From Paulownia fortunei (lineage: Eukaryota; Streptophyta; Magnoliopsida; Lamiales; Paulowniaceae), in the NCBI GenBank assembly GCA_019321725.1, contig CM033118.1, forward strand, positions 11,372,071-11,436,070: DNA of 64,000 nt, read 5' to 3'. The first letter of the stretch is position 1; each line of letters begins with the position of its first letter. Below the pieces are notes generated by a model. The model ran no database searches, was not told the origin of the DNA, and saw nothing but the letters and a program-made list of their open reading frames with translations. The position numbers and the translations under genes were made by a program. This document shows positions 11,398 to 23,478 of the stretch, one piece after another.

Positions 11398-12851
11398 TGA
11401 AACACCCCTTATCCTAACTGTAGAACCTAAACAAGCTAATACACAATTAAGTCAAGAAATGTCAATTTTTCATTAATACTAGAGTTATGGTTTTAAAAAA
11501 ATCCCCTTTTTGGCTATAAGAGAAAGAATTTGAATTCATTTGTTGTTTCATTTTATTTTAAACACACCATATACATAATTCAAAACTGAGTATATCTGAT
11601 TACAAAACCAGAATAGAGCGGCTTATTTAAAAACAAAACAGCTTGAAGCATGGCATATGAACAAATCTCTGTCCGGCCACTTTGGAGACATAGTCAACCT
11701 CTAAACCTGTACATTTCCACCTGCATCACATGAATCTAATAAGCTAAAGGCTCAGTAAGGTGAAACTGATGCAATAACAAATAGCATATATGCACATCTC
11801 ATAAATCCTTAAATGCATTATTCTATTTAATAACTTTTATTCATAAATCATTCTTTAGGGACCTTGAAGTGCAATACTTAACTAATAGCGATAGACCATG
11901 GTTTTCGAAATCTGTTCATAATGATTGGCCAATAAGAGAAATAATACGGGGTTTTCATACTTGGTCTTTAAACCTCAGGTATTAGCCATATTCTATCTCG
12001 TTCATTATGGCTTTCATATATCAGTTTTTCAACCTCAAGTATTTGCCACCATTTGTTGGGTCCATCAATCCCTCCCCGCATCCCTTGTCTACCCGACCAT
12101 TAATCAAGTACCATACTTCCTTTTCAAGCTTAAAAAGGGTAGAAACTTATTCTACTTTGTGTTTTATGGATTCCTATGGATTGAATTCAATTTTTATGAG
12201 TATGAGAATGTAGAAATTTGGGAGAAACTTAGAGAAGAAGGGCTGGTCATTTTTTAGGAGCTTCCACAAGAAAATATGGCTAAAAATGACTTATTTGACA
12301 TTTCAAAGAGAGATAAGTGGAGGGTGATGATTGGTTAACTCCTGCTTGGTGTCTTCTCATGCAAAGAGCCACGTTTATGGGCTAGGAAGATGACAAAAAT
12401 TGATGCTTTTGTATTATAATCTAGTGCAATGCGGTTTAGAATGGTTTCATGCAACCTAGTCAAACAACCAATTAAATTACACCATTTTGTATACTTTTAA
12501 TTCTTAGCTAAATGTAACATATTTAAGGCAAATATTTAGGCAAATAATCACTTTATAATGCAACAAGTATGGAACAATACAAATAATTCATTTTATGACC
12601 ATTCAACACATCAATCTTCCTTAATCAAAATACCAAACTTTTCACTGCAAAAAGGCACTTAAGGAATATGTTAAATCAAGAAACAAAAGTTTGATCTCAT
12701 ATTTCATGTACTAATGCATGTTAAAGCATAACTGATTATGTTCATGCAATCATGTTTTTTGTATGCCATAATTTGATAATGCATATTGATTAGATGAATA
12801 TTCATGCAAGATGCTCATTATTGGCTATGTAGAAGAGAATTGGGCATTACA
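11398..12851 (-). repeat. 3' LTR of G3, internally deleted
   Basis: Read on the minus strand it starts TGTAATGCCCA at 12851 and ends GGGGTGTTTCA at 11398. At 1,454 bp it is shorter than the 2,090-2,290 bp of relatives: near 12125 sequence matching G4 LTR position about 24840 joins directly to sequence matching about 24215. Short open frames inside are LTR shadows. Confidence 0.88.
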
Positions 12852-12865
12852 ACCCTTCATTCCTT

Positions 12866-14166
12866 ATAAAAAATTTGTCCTCAAAATTTAACGTACCAAA
12901 TACTTCTGGATATTCACTCTGCATTCCTTCTTCTTTTTCCCATGTGGCTTCTTCTATAGAATGATTTCTCCACAATACTTAAATAAGTCGAATCTTTTTT
13001 GTTCGCTACTTTTTTTCCTTTTGATCCAGAATTTGCATTGGTTTCTCTTCATAGGCTAAATCAGGAGTCAATTCCAATGGTTTATAAATCAACACATGAG
13101 AAGGGTTTGAAATGTACTTTCTTAACATAAACACATGGAAAACATTATGAATACTAGATAATGACGGAGGTAAGGCCACTCTATAAGCTTTATCACCAAC
13201 TTTTTCGAGAATCTCAAATGGGCCAACATACCTTGGGCTGAGTTTTCCTTTCTTTCCAAATCTCATGGCACCTTTTATTGGAGCTACTTTTAATAACACA
13301 TAATCCCCAATGGTAAACTCTAGATCTTTTCTCCATTTATCTACATAAATTTTCTGTCTACTCTACGTGTTCTTCATTCTCTCTCGTATTTTCTCCACTA
13401 CCTTAGCAGGCTTCGTTCTCCAACTTCATCCCAATAAACTGGAGATGTACATTTTCTTCCATACAATGCTTCATAAGGCACCATTCTAATTGTTTATTGG
13501 TAGCTGTTATTATATGTAAACTCCACTAATGGACGCTTCGCATCCCAACTCCCTTGAAAATCTAACACACAAGCTCTTAACATATCCTCTAATATCTTAA
13601 TAACCCTCTCTGACTGCCCATCACTTTGTGGATGAAATGTTGTACTAAATGCAAGTTTCATTCCCATGGCACTATATAAGCTCTTCCAAAATGTAGATGT
13701 AAACTTAGGATCTCTGTCCGACACTATTAAAATTGGCACCCCATGCAACTTGACTATCTCTTTAATATATTATTGAGCATACTGGTCTATATTGTATGTG
13801 GATTTCACTGAAATAAAATGGGCTGATTTAGTTAATCTATCAACAATCACCTATATGGAATTTACCCCTTTTGTGTTCTAGGTAATCCAAGCACAAAGTC
13901 CATTGTAATGTGCTCCCATTTCCACTTTGGAATCAACAAAGGCTTCAACAACCTTGATGGTCTTTGATGTTCAATCTTAACTTGTTGACAAGTTAGACAT
14001 TCCACCACAAAATTTTCTATATCTCTCTTCATTTTAGCCCATCAATAATGTTATTGTAAGTCCTTATATATTTTTGTACTACCTAGGTGAACCAAGTAAG
14101 GAGTAGTATGAGCTTCTTCTAAAATATCTATTTTTATGGCCTTGTCAAATGGCACACAGTCTCCCT
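12866..14166 (-). pseudogene. Integrase and chromodomain relic of G3
   Basis: Reading leftwards: a zinc-binding region with ECLTCQQVK, the MDF block holding the first catalytic Asp near 13905, SDRDPKF with the second Asp near 13720, and the QSERV block with the catalytic Glu near 13610. So all three DDE residues are present. Then come KGKLSPRYVGPFEILEKVGD, FHVFMLRKYI and the chromodomain core VLWRNHSIEEATWE at about 12910-12990. Stops, for example in the Y-A-Q-stop-Y-I-K region near 13770, break the frame. The purine-rich AAGGAATGAAGGG tract precedes the LTR. Confidence 0.85.
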
Positions 14167-15662
14167 TTATATCCAATAATCCATCATCAGTAACAGACAA
14201 GTCTGCCTCTTTCTAGCCTTAATCATTCTTTTTAATCTACACAACTGCATATCCACCCTTTGACCTTCTCTAATTCTATCTTGAAGTGTAGGTCTCAACA
14301 CTAAGGCTGACAACGACCACTTTTTCCCTTTAGGTACAATTTCAAGCTCTGATCTGTGCAAATCCAGTAATATTGACTTTTGTATAACAAAAAGAGAAGA
14401 TGTGGATTTTCTGCTTAATGCATCTGTAATCACATTCGCTTTACTAGGATAATTGTTGATCACATAATCATAATCCTTCACAAGTTCTAACCATCTTCTT
14501 TGTCTCATATTCAGCTCTTTTTGGGTAAAGAAGTACTTCAAACTCTTATGATTTGTGTATATCTCACACTTCTCACCATACAAACAATGTCTCCAAATTT
14601 TCAAAGCAAAAACCACAGTAGCAAGTTCCAAATCATGGGTTGGGTAATTCTTTTCATACTCCTTCAATTTCCTTGAAACATAGGCAATAACCTTCCCATT
14701 TTGCATCAAAACAACACCCAAACCATTTTTTGAAGTGTCGCTATACACCAAGAATCCACCAATTCCTGTTGGAATGGTAAGAACATGAGTTGTAGTCAAT
14801 TTATGTTTTAGTTCTTGAAAACTTCTTTCACAAGCATTGGTCCATAAGAACTTCACTTTCTTTCTTGTCAACATTGTTAATGGAGTTGCTATCTTTGAAA
14901 ACCCCTGAACAAATCGTCGATAGTACCCTGCTAATTCTAAGAAACTCCTTACTTCTGATACATTTGTTGGTGTTAGCCACTTAATGACAATTTCTACCTT
15001 GGCTGGATCAATAGAAATACCATTCCTGGATACTACATAACCTAGGAATACCACTTGCTCAAGCCAAAAATCGCACTTCTTGAATTTAGCATACAACTGT
15101 TTTTCCTTAAGAACTTGCAGCACAATCTTCAAATGTTCCTTATGCTCTTCTTTATCACGTGAATAAATTAGGATGTCATCAATAAACACAATCACAAATT
15201 TATTGAGATATTGCTTGAACACCCTATTCATTAGATCCATAAAAGCTACGGGGGATTGGTTAAACCGAAATGCATCACTAAAAATTCATAATGTCCATAC
15301 ATTTTTCGGAATGCAGTCTTTTGTATGTCTTCTTCCTTGATCTTCAAATGATGATACCCAGAGCACAAATCAATCTTAGAAAATACAGATACTCCCTGTA
15401 ATTGATTAAACAAATCATCTATTCTTGGAAATGGATTCTTATTCTTGATTGTTACTTTATTCAATTCTCTATAATCAATACACAACCGCAATGTACCATC
15501 CTTCTTTTTCATGAACAACACAGGTGCTCCCCAAGAAGAATAACTAGGGCGAATAAAACTTTTATCAAGTAATTCTTGTAATTGAACTTTTAACTCTTTC
15601 ATTGGTGCCATTCGGTATGGTACTTTAGAAATAGGAGTAGTTCCTGGCATAACATCAATCAT
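14167..15662 (-). pseudogene. Reverse transcriptase and RNase H of G3
   Basis: Two open pieces, 15246-15662 and 14167-15240, cover the RT start ([27 protein letters not shown]) to the catalytic FIDDILIYS near 15180, thumb, RNase H ([50 protein letters not shown]) and the start of the integrase zinc region. The two pieces are out of frame at about 15243, where LTNPP runs into an early stop. Apart from this, the RT and RNase H motifs are complete, the best preserved in the window. Confidence 0.88.
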
Positions 15663-15674
15663 AAATTCAATCTC

Positions 15675-16265
15675 TCAATTTGGTGGCAGTCCTGGTAAAT
15701 CATTTGGAAATACCTCAAGAAATTCTCTAACCACATCCACATTTTCTAGCTTCAATTGTGCTTCGACTGAAGTGTCTAGAACACTTACCAAGTATCCAAC
15801 ACAACCTTTATTCAACATCTTTTCAGCTTTCAAAGTAGTTATAACTGGTAAGGATTGTGACATTGAGATACCACCAAACATAAATTGTTGTTCTCCGAGT
15901 GGCTGAAAAATCACAATCTTCTTGTTACAATCAATTGTTGCATGATATTTGGTAAGCCAATCCATACCTAGAATAACCTCAAAATTTGGTATTGGTAAAA
16001 CAACGGGATCTACATAGAGAGTCCTAACATTAATATGAATAGAACAACCCCTTAACATTTGGTTGGAATTCATTTCTTCCCCAGATGGAATAGTCACATT
16101 ATATCTTACATTTAATAAATCTGGTGTAATGCCCAATTTTCTCACAAATGCATGTGATGTAAATGAATGCGCAGATCCAAAATCTATCAATGCAATTGCA
16201 TGTATCCCAGAAATTAAAATAGTACCTGTGACTTCAGAAGCATCTACATCAGCTTGTTCTTATGT
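15675..16265 (-). pseudogene. Protease relic of G3
   Basis: Open frame with a retropepsin-like fold region: MIDFGSAHSFTSHAF, where relatives have Asp-Ser-Gly, so the serine of the active triad is phenylalanine. The linker PLGEQQFMFGG and the EFLEVFPNDLPGLPPN block that leads into RT follow. A stop separates it from RT at about 15675. Confidence 0.8.
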
Positions 16266-17232
16266 CATTGTATATACTCTCCCTGAACTTTCCCCTACAC
16301 TGTTGTGCAATCCTTTGCTATATGTCCAGGCTTTTTACACTTAAAGCAATGATTAGTACCACTATGACATTCCCCAAAATGATTCTTCTCACACTTAGCA
16401 CATTCAGGCCTTCCAACTACAGTAGAAGTATGCCCAACTCTAGGACATTTTTGATCCCTTGGTTTGATTTTTGCTCTCCTTTCTTCCATTGGATCAAATT
16501 TCTTAGAGTGAATATTTGCTTCTTTTGTTGATAGAATTTCTCAATCTGTTTCTCATCTAAGTCAGCCATCAAAGCCTTGTCCACCAGTTCCCTAAACTCT
16601 GTTACTGAAGACATTCTCACATCTCTTTTAATTTCAGGATTAAAGCCCCTCAAGAAATAATGCATCTTCTCATTGTTGTCTCTAGCGATATATGGCACAT
16701 ACTTGCAACCCTGTTCAGATTTTCTCACATAATCACATACAGACATCCCTCCTTATTTTAACTCCAAAAATTCTTTTACTTTGAGCGACCTAGCATCTTT
16801 GGAGAAATACTTATCATAAAAGATTGTTTTAAACCTCTCTCAAGTTAGCTCTTCCATATTCACTGCAAGTTTAGCTCATTCCCACCAAATTCTAGCATTC
16901 TTCTTCAACAAGAAAATTGCACAGAGTACTTCTCAACATCATCAATTCGCCTGTAGTCAAATATAGTATCCAATGATTTAACCCATTCCTCTGCAACTAT
17001 AGGATCAGACCCACCAGTAAAATCAACAGGTTCCATCTCTCTAAACTTCTCATAAACAGCCTATGAATTATCCTATCGAGCTTGTCGTGGAGAATTATCT
17101 TTGTTGCATATATAACAATTGTTGTATCTGTTCACCATGCATTCTAGTTTGTTGTTGAATGAGATCAGTCAAATTGTTCACCACACTATGATTACCCTCA
17201 TGATCATCCATTGTCTTCCTTTTTGGTGCCAT
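16266..17232 (-). pseudogene. gag relic of G3
   Basis: Start codon at 17232 before APKRK. The body includes [19 protein letters not shown] and [20 protein letters not shown]. Near the end are two zinc knuckles: CAKCEKNHFGEC and the canonical CFKCKKPGHIAKDC. Frameshifts near 16490 and stops upstream of 16746 disrupt it. The knuckles are intact here, in contrast to G1 and G4. Confidence 0.82.
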
Positions 17233-18786
17233 GACCTCATTATATTCATAATAGTATCATGCTTCATAAATCATAAATGCATCAAACGTTATATTATTTG
17301 ACAAATAATAACAATCACATCAAAACATGAACAACATTATATGATTCCTATAAAATAACAAATGAAAGTTTCAACATACTTCAAGTCCACTTTGTGCTAA
17401 GTGAAAAGGTCAATCTCTTTAGAAGATAGGATGTGTTAAAGGCCTAACATAATCAAATCATGTATCATTTTATATCCTTTTTATAAATCATTTTGTCTAT
17501 TCTAGTTAAAATCATATACAATTTTCAATCTTTTGTAAACAATTCCATATTAATTACATAACCTTAAAAATAATGCATACTCTATATTTTACTACTAATT
17601 CAAGACATTAAATATTAGGGTAGCCATTAAATAACTAATAATTCAAATATAATTTATTAGGGCAACCCCTAAAATATGCACACAATTCAAATGAACATTA
17701 CGTAAATTTGGTTCTAACTTAAATTGATTGTAACCTTCAATTAAGCAAACTAATTGCTATTATTTTAAATCATTCATAGACAGTTCCAATTATAATATAA
17801 GCATTACAAGATAAATAGAAACAAATAAATTAGACATATTTCATAAGGCTATCAATTTTTCTAGAAACTAACTTAACTAGCTTAGTTTTGACTTCAAGTG
17901 TAACCCACTTAAGTTTTCAATCATACAAAAAGATACTAAAATATGTAACCATCCAAGATACTATTAATTCATCATAAGAAACATTGAAAAAGAATATACC
18001 TTGATTTGATTGGAATTAAAGTCCAAAATCAATAGTTTTCAAGCTTAAAAAGGATAGAAACTTGTTCTAGTTTGTGTTTTATGGATTCCTATGAATTGAA
18101 TTCAATTTTTGTGAGTATGAGAATGTATAAATTTGGGGAAACTTAGAGAATAAGGGCTGGTCATTTTTGAGGAGCTTCCACAAGAAAATATGGCTAAAAG
18201 TGACTTGTTTGACATTTCAAAGAAAGATAAGTGGAGAGTGATGATTAGTTGACTCCTGCTTGGTGTCTTTTCATACAAAGAGCCACGTTTATGGGATATG
18301 TCTTCTCATACAAAAATTGATGTTTTGGTGTTATAAACAAGTGCAATGTGGTTTAGAATGGTTTCATATAACCTAGTCAACCAACCAATCAAATTGCACC
18401 ATTTTGCATACTTTTAGTTCCTAGCTAAATGTAACATAATTAAAGCAAATATTTAGGCAAATAATCACTTTAGAATGAAACAAGTATGGAGCAATACAAA
18501 TAATTCATTTCCTAGCCATTCAACATATCATTCTTCCTCAATCTAGATACCAAACTTTTTACTTCAAAAAGGCACTTAAGGAATATGTTAAATCTAGAAA
18601 CAAAAGTTTGATCTCATATTTTATGTACTAATGCATGTTAAAGCATAATTGGAGCATATAATAACAATTATTCATGTTCCTGCAATCATGCTATTTGTAG
18701 CCATAATTCGATAATGCACATTGATTAGATGCATATTCATGCAAGATGATTATTATTGGCTATGTAGAAAAGAATTTGGTATTACA
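17233..18786 (-). repeat. 5' LTR of G3, lacking its 3' end
   Basis: Starts (minus strand) TGTAATACC at 18786. It breaks off at the block GAATATAATGAGGT and passes straight into the gag start GTCATGGCACC. The last roughly 0.74 kb of LTR and the primer site are deleted, with AGGT shared by both sides. Confidence 0.85.
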
Positions 18787-18791
18787 TTGCA
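18787..18791. repeat. Right target-site duplication of G3 (TTGCA)
   Basis: Matches 11393-11397 exactly and abuts the outer LTR end. Confidence 0.85.
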
Positions 18792-19147
18792 GGTATCTAA
18801 GGGAGTGTGTACATGGATGACGACCTGTTGGGCTATTTTGTTGGCTTGTTATATTCTAAGTGTGTTGTATTATATTTTGAGACTGGTACTATATTTCACT
18901 TTTAAAACTTTACTGTAAATAAGTATGTAAATATTGTGGTCATTATGGGTGTTGTGATTTTATATAAATATTGATTCTGCTATATACAGGACATATGTGA
19001 GAAAGTATTTTAAATAGGGTTGTGCATGTAAAAAGTAGTTTATCCTTTCTTAAAGTGTTTCACAAATAAAAAAAAATATATCTCACGTACACACAAATTC
19101 AATCATGTCAAATTATACTTTATATATAGTTGTTGAGTAGTGGTGGG
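18792..19147 (+). repeat. Continuation of the G2 LTR right of G3
   Basis: Assigned by position, because the target duplication shows that 11397 and 18792 were once adjacent. No gene is seen. The LTR terminus is not recognisable; copia LTR similarity starts at about 19148. Confidence 0.55.
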
Positions 19148-20913
19148 TGTACAGTTAGTCCTTAGACTTGAGGTACCACGGTAGCCTTGTGTATACCTTG
19201 TAGTATTTTGATATATCTTTTAATTGTTTGACAATCACAAAAGGGATTGTTGAATATTGCACAAGTGTGATGGAGGTTTATGAGTGGCCAACATAGAATC
19301 CGTCACTTGTCAATTACAAGTGAATCTCCTATTTTTCCATAGTTCATGACTCGAAAACTTTGGCCAAGGCAGAATGAATATTGATTCATCAAGAGTTATT
19401 AGAACTTGAAATGGAATCATAGTTATTGAATCAATTAGGGTTTCAACTCATAATCAATATCCTACATTCAATCGGAAGATTAAATGACTGAAGGATCGTA
19501 CGTGAATGACACTCACAACTAAAATAGATTTACTCGCTATTTTACCTAAGACTTGTTTCACATGATTACTTGCTAGATGTTTTTATGGATAGTGAGGTTT
19601 TTATAATTAAGGAGTTAATTCTAAGTGAATTAATTAATTAGATTAATTAATTGCAATAATTATTATTTATAAGTTGCAAGTATTACTAGGCCACTACTAG
19701 CTTAGTTATGAACCGAAAGGTCACACACTTAATGGAGGGTACCATTTCTTGAACTGTAAAATGATCCAATTAGTTGGATCCAATTCATTAAAAATGATTA
19801 ATTAATTATGGCTTTAATTTAAATATTCAATTAATTAACCTAATTTGAGTAGGAAGCCTAATGGAGTGAATAATTAATTGATAGGATCAATTAATTAATT
19901 AAAGACTAAATTAATTTAATTATTAAATTAATCTAGCTAATTAAATAATTGGATTATTTAATTAAATTTGATCGAATTAATTGATTTGATCATTTAAGTG
20001 AATTTGAGCCTAATCAATTAATTGAGAATTAATTGATGGACTTATTAATTAGATTAAAAGTCCAAGCCCAAATATTTAATTTATAGCACATCAAGCATTT
20101 AGAAGATTGGAAAGATGGAGGACCTTTTGCAAATATCCAAAAGGATGATTGTCATTCAATTTGGGAAAGGTTCAAAGATTTTGAATTGATTGAGGATCAA
20201 TTAAAATCCTCAACCAACCTTACCATAGTGGCTGACTTTTACGCATGGTAGATATGCTAAAATCAACCACTATATATTTTAGAGAAGGAAGTTTTGGATT
20301 ATGAATCTCGACTACTTCTTAGCCTCTTTTAGAGGAGGAAGTTTTTTATTATGAATCTACACTACCTCTTGGCCTCATTTTGAAGGAGAAAATTTTGTAT
20401 TATGAATCTATACTATTCTTGGCCTCCTACAAGACAGATATAGGATTTTGAAAAATCTTTTGGAAAAGGTACAAGCAAAAAAATGGCCACTAGGAAAAGA
20501 TTTTAAAATATCTTATTTTCATTTGTTGCATTAAGAATTGGTGTTTTCCATAATACTACATTATTTTTGTTTAAGAAAATGAATCACCATTACTAGCACA
20601 ATAGTGATTTAGTGGTTCTTGTCCATTGTGTGGACTTCTTTAGAGAGAGAACATTTGGGCTTCTTAGGTGAGACGTAATGCACTATTCTGGCAACTGATT
20701 GCCTCTCACCTTGCATCAATCGAAGTGTTCTACAAGGGTAAGAATACACACTCTCTATTATTTACAATTAATTATATATAAAACACTAGTTGACATGCGA
20801 TCATAATGAATCACTACGTGCACCGAGGGCGTAGCATTAAAATTATTTAAAGGCATGTTTTAATTATTTTTAAGAAATTCGCTGCTCTCACCCTATGATA
20901 AAGCGAACCCAAT
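19148..20913 (+). repeat. Copia LTR (2.1-kb family), plus orientation, left-truncated
   Basis: Reads as the reverse complement of the solo LTR at 35878-38025 and matches 53557-54365 in its first part. It is very rich in TTAATTAA-type strings. Its right end AAGCGAACCCAA stops two bases short of the family terminus, where an inverted copy begins. The left end lacks about 0.4 kb. Confidence 0.8.
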
Positions 20914-22199
20914 ACCATCTTCTTCCAATATCTCTTGTGGGCCTCTCCAAATGAGCTAATTGAATTGGGCTTGGACTATTAATTAAATCCATTAATAATT
21001 GCTCTACTCCAATTGGGTTTTCTAATCTTATTATATCAAATTAAATAATCTAATTATTTAATTGAATATTAATTCAACTCCTTAAATCAATTTAAGCCCC
21101 AATTTATTAATCTTCATTAATTTATTGAATCCAACTCTTTAGATTAATTCTTAAGTAAGAAATATTCGATCCCAAATTGTGTGTGACCTTTTAGGTTTAC
21201 AACTAAGCTAGCAATGAGTTTGCAATATTTGCAACTTTTGAATAAAATTATTCTGATTAATTAATCTACTTGGAATTAACTCCTTAATTCTAAAAATCTC
21301 ACAAGTCATGGGAAACACCTAACAAGTGTATCATGACTATCTAGATTTAGGTGAATTGGCAAGTGAACCTATTTCAATTACAAGTACCATACACATAAGA
21401 TTCTTCTGTCAACTAATATCATAGATTATAAGTCAAAACCCTAAATAACTAAATAACCATAATTTTATTTTAAGTTGCAATAACTCATGATGAATCGTTA
21501 GAAAACGTCATCTGACATTTATTTCGTCTTGGCCAAGGACTTTCGAGTCATGAACTATGAAAATATAGGAGATTCACTTGTTCTATCAAACAAGTAATAG
21601 ATCCTTTGTTGGTTACTCATTAACCTTCATACATGTCAATACAACGTTCAATGTACCCCTTTTGTGATTGTGACACAATCAGAAGATATATTAAGATGGA
21701 AACGACATGTACAAGGATATCATAGTACCTCAAGTCCAAGGACTAATTGTGTACTATCATGACATAAAAACTCTTATTTTGACAGACAATGTCTCCAACT
21801 GAGAATTTCTAGCGGGCCAATTTAGTATACTTGTTCTGTAACAAGCACCCCATACATACACTAGTATTACTATACCGATGTCCATGGAGTGAGACATCCT
21901 CCTCATGCGAGTATGCATCGTATGTCCTAGTCTATTGGGCTATTCGATGTCCTATATCAAAAAGTCCTGAGTCGCAACTAATTTAAGACTAAACCCATAG
22001 AGGCATATTCCATGATTTTCATCAAATGCAAACCATGCCCTATAGCTAAATTTGGCTTAGGGACTTTACCTGATTAACATAAGTAATTAAAGATAAAGAA
22101 GATTACATATTTTATTAATATGATTTGAAAAATATCAATTTACAAATACAAGAGTAAAATAGATGCTCAATCTAATGCACATCGGGTACTATTCTAACA
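20914..22199 (-). repeat. 3' LTR of C2
   Basis: Ends GGTACTATTCTAACA at 22199, the inverse of the family start TGTTAGAATAGTACC. The left side joins the inverted LTR at 20913 inside the LTR body. Confidence 0.78.
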
Positions 22200-22370
22200 T
22201 CCTTGATCTTATACAAAAATAGTTTTAATCCCTTTTCATGTTTTAACAATTAAATAGTTAATTCCAAAGATTCAAAATCTAATAAACTATTTATCTTACA
22301 TAAAGTTTCAATTTTTATGCATAATTTTGAAATAAGTAATGCGAAGGATATAAAGAACACATCAACCTAT

Positions 22371-22382
22371 GGTCTAATACTA
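22371..22382 (-). other. Primer-binding site of C2 (tRNA-iMet, decayed)
   Basis: GGTCTAATACTA is the reverse complement of a primer site with two mismatches to that of C1, one base from the LTR end TGTTGGGTT at 22384. Confidence 0.65.
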
Positions 22383-22383
22383 T

Positions 22384-23182
22384 TGTTGGGTTCTCAAAAT
22401 CTCAGGATATTAATTGCAGCAGAATTTGAAATTTAATAAAATAAACATCATATAGATATACTCATATATCCTGGATTTGATGTGATTGAATAGTTATTAT
22501 TTTTTTGTATGTATATAAAACATCAAGTTAATAGTTCAAAACTCGTACCTGATACTATATGTTGATGAAGATGTTCTAGAAATAAATCAAGACGTTGTCT
22601 TGCACGAACTCTTCAGGATTCCAAACCCCTGGAATGGATTGATTTGCTCAGAACCGCAAGTGTTGATCCTCTAAACGTATCCATACCTTGAATGCCCACA
22701 CACAGATGAATCTATGCTAGTAGGTATAAAATCGATAATTATAGCTTAAGAGATATAGCATATAAAACAAGGATAACTCAATTAATATTAGGTGTATTTA
22801 TTAACTATTAATTCAAATCAATCAAATTATAAGTATAACTAGGGTTTTTGGAATGGTTGGATAAGAAAAAGAAGAAATTTATTTGAGAGAGAGAGAAGGG
22901 TTGAAAATTTTATACTCCAAAGCTTATGATTTTTAGCCCCTTATAAATGCATATATAGCATGTGTGATTCCATCAATATGGCATCCCTTTCCTTGTCCAA
23001 CTCTTATTCAAACAAGGGAAGTCTTGTATTTCAAGTGTAAGACTAAAAACCATAATTCATCAAGAATTCATTTTTTTATAGAATTTCTATTGGGCTTCCT
23101 GCAAGCCCACACCTAATAGATCTTGACCCAATGAATTAATTGAGTCTAATTTAATTGATTTAAATAAATAATTAAATTAATT
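22384..23182 (-). repeat. 5' LTR of C2, interrupted by Athila
   Basis: Begins TGTTGGGTTC, like the solo LTR start at 35878. It stops at 23182, where TGATAAGTGC of the Athila LTR begins. The remaining part of this LTR is not found in the window. Confidence 0.75.
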
Positions 23183-23478
23183 TGATAAGTGCATATCTTA
23201 ACATATTTTTTGTATCAAATCCTTTATACCTTTCTTGCTTTATTCTTGTTAATATTATTGTTTTATAAATGTTTTGTATTAGGAAATAAATGGAAGCATG
23301 TTTCTAAATTTGTGCAATTTTTGTAATTTGAGCATAAGTTCATGATCAAAAGTCCTATGGACCTAAAGATTATTTTATTTGAAAGCCAAGAGATAGAAGT
23401 ACAACTTTTATGTTGGAATCTTAGGCCAATTCAGTCTTGATTATAACATAAAATTCATCCAAATAGTTGTACAAAATA
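23183..23478 (+). repeat. Athila-like LTR, first part
   Basis: Matches 54366 onward (shared start TGATAAGTGCATA and the stretch ATCAAATCCTTTATAC). It is cut by G4 at 23479. Confidence 0.82.
23474..23478. repeat. Left target-site duplication of G4 (AAATA)
   Basis: AAATA immediately before the LTR start TGTAATGCCC is repeated at 32176-32180 immediately after the other LTR end. Confidence 0.88.

Larger units (their letters stand above)
11398..18786 (-). mobile_element. Ty3/gypsy chromovirus G3, complete but internally deleted
   Basis: Reverse-strand element of 7,389 bp with both outer LTR ends, all coding domains in gypsy order and a perfect TTGCA target duplication, inserted in the LTR of G2. 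Both LTRs are deleted: the 3' LTR (left) lacks an internal block of about 0.6-0.8 kb, and the 5' LTR (right) lacks its last part together with the primer site. The pol open frame of 357 codons (14167-15240) is the longest retrotransposon frame in the window, but stops separate it from protease and integrase. Confidence 0.93.
8031..19147 (+). mobile_element. Ty3/gypsy chromovirus fragment G2, split by G3
   Basis: 3' part of a chromovirus: integrase core, chromodomain, purine tract and a long 3' LTR that starts TGTGACACCC at 9040. The LTR is interrupted by the whole G3 element at 11398-18786 and resumes at 18792, ending without a recognisable terminus near 19147, where a copia LTR begins. The LTR start differs from the G1/G3/G4 family (TGTAATGCCC), so this is a related but separate family. 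The integrase is truncated on its 5' side by the join to copia C1. Confidence 0.8.
20914..23182 (-). mobile_element. Shrunken copia element C2: LTR, 0.18 kb, LTR
   Basis: Reverse-strand copia element reduced to a 3' LTR (20914-22199, truncated on the left), 184 bases of internal DNA and a 5' LTR beginning at 22384 and cut at 23182 by an Athila LTR. The primer site next to the 5' LTR confirms the orientation. All coding sequence is gone. Confidence 0.75.

Noticed and set aside
19600..20060. TTAATTAA-rich stretch resembling a satellite
   Set aside because: The same stretch recurs as the middle of a 2.1-kb copia LTR in several orientations, so it is part of the LTR.
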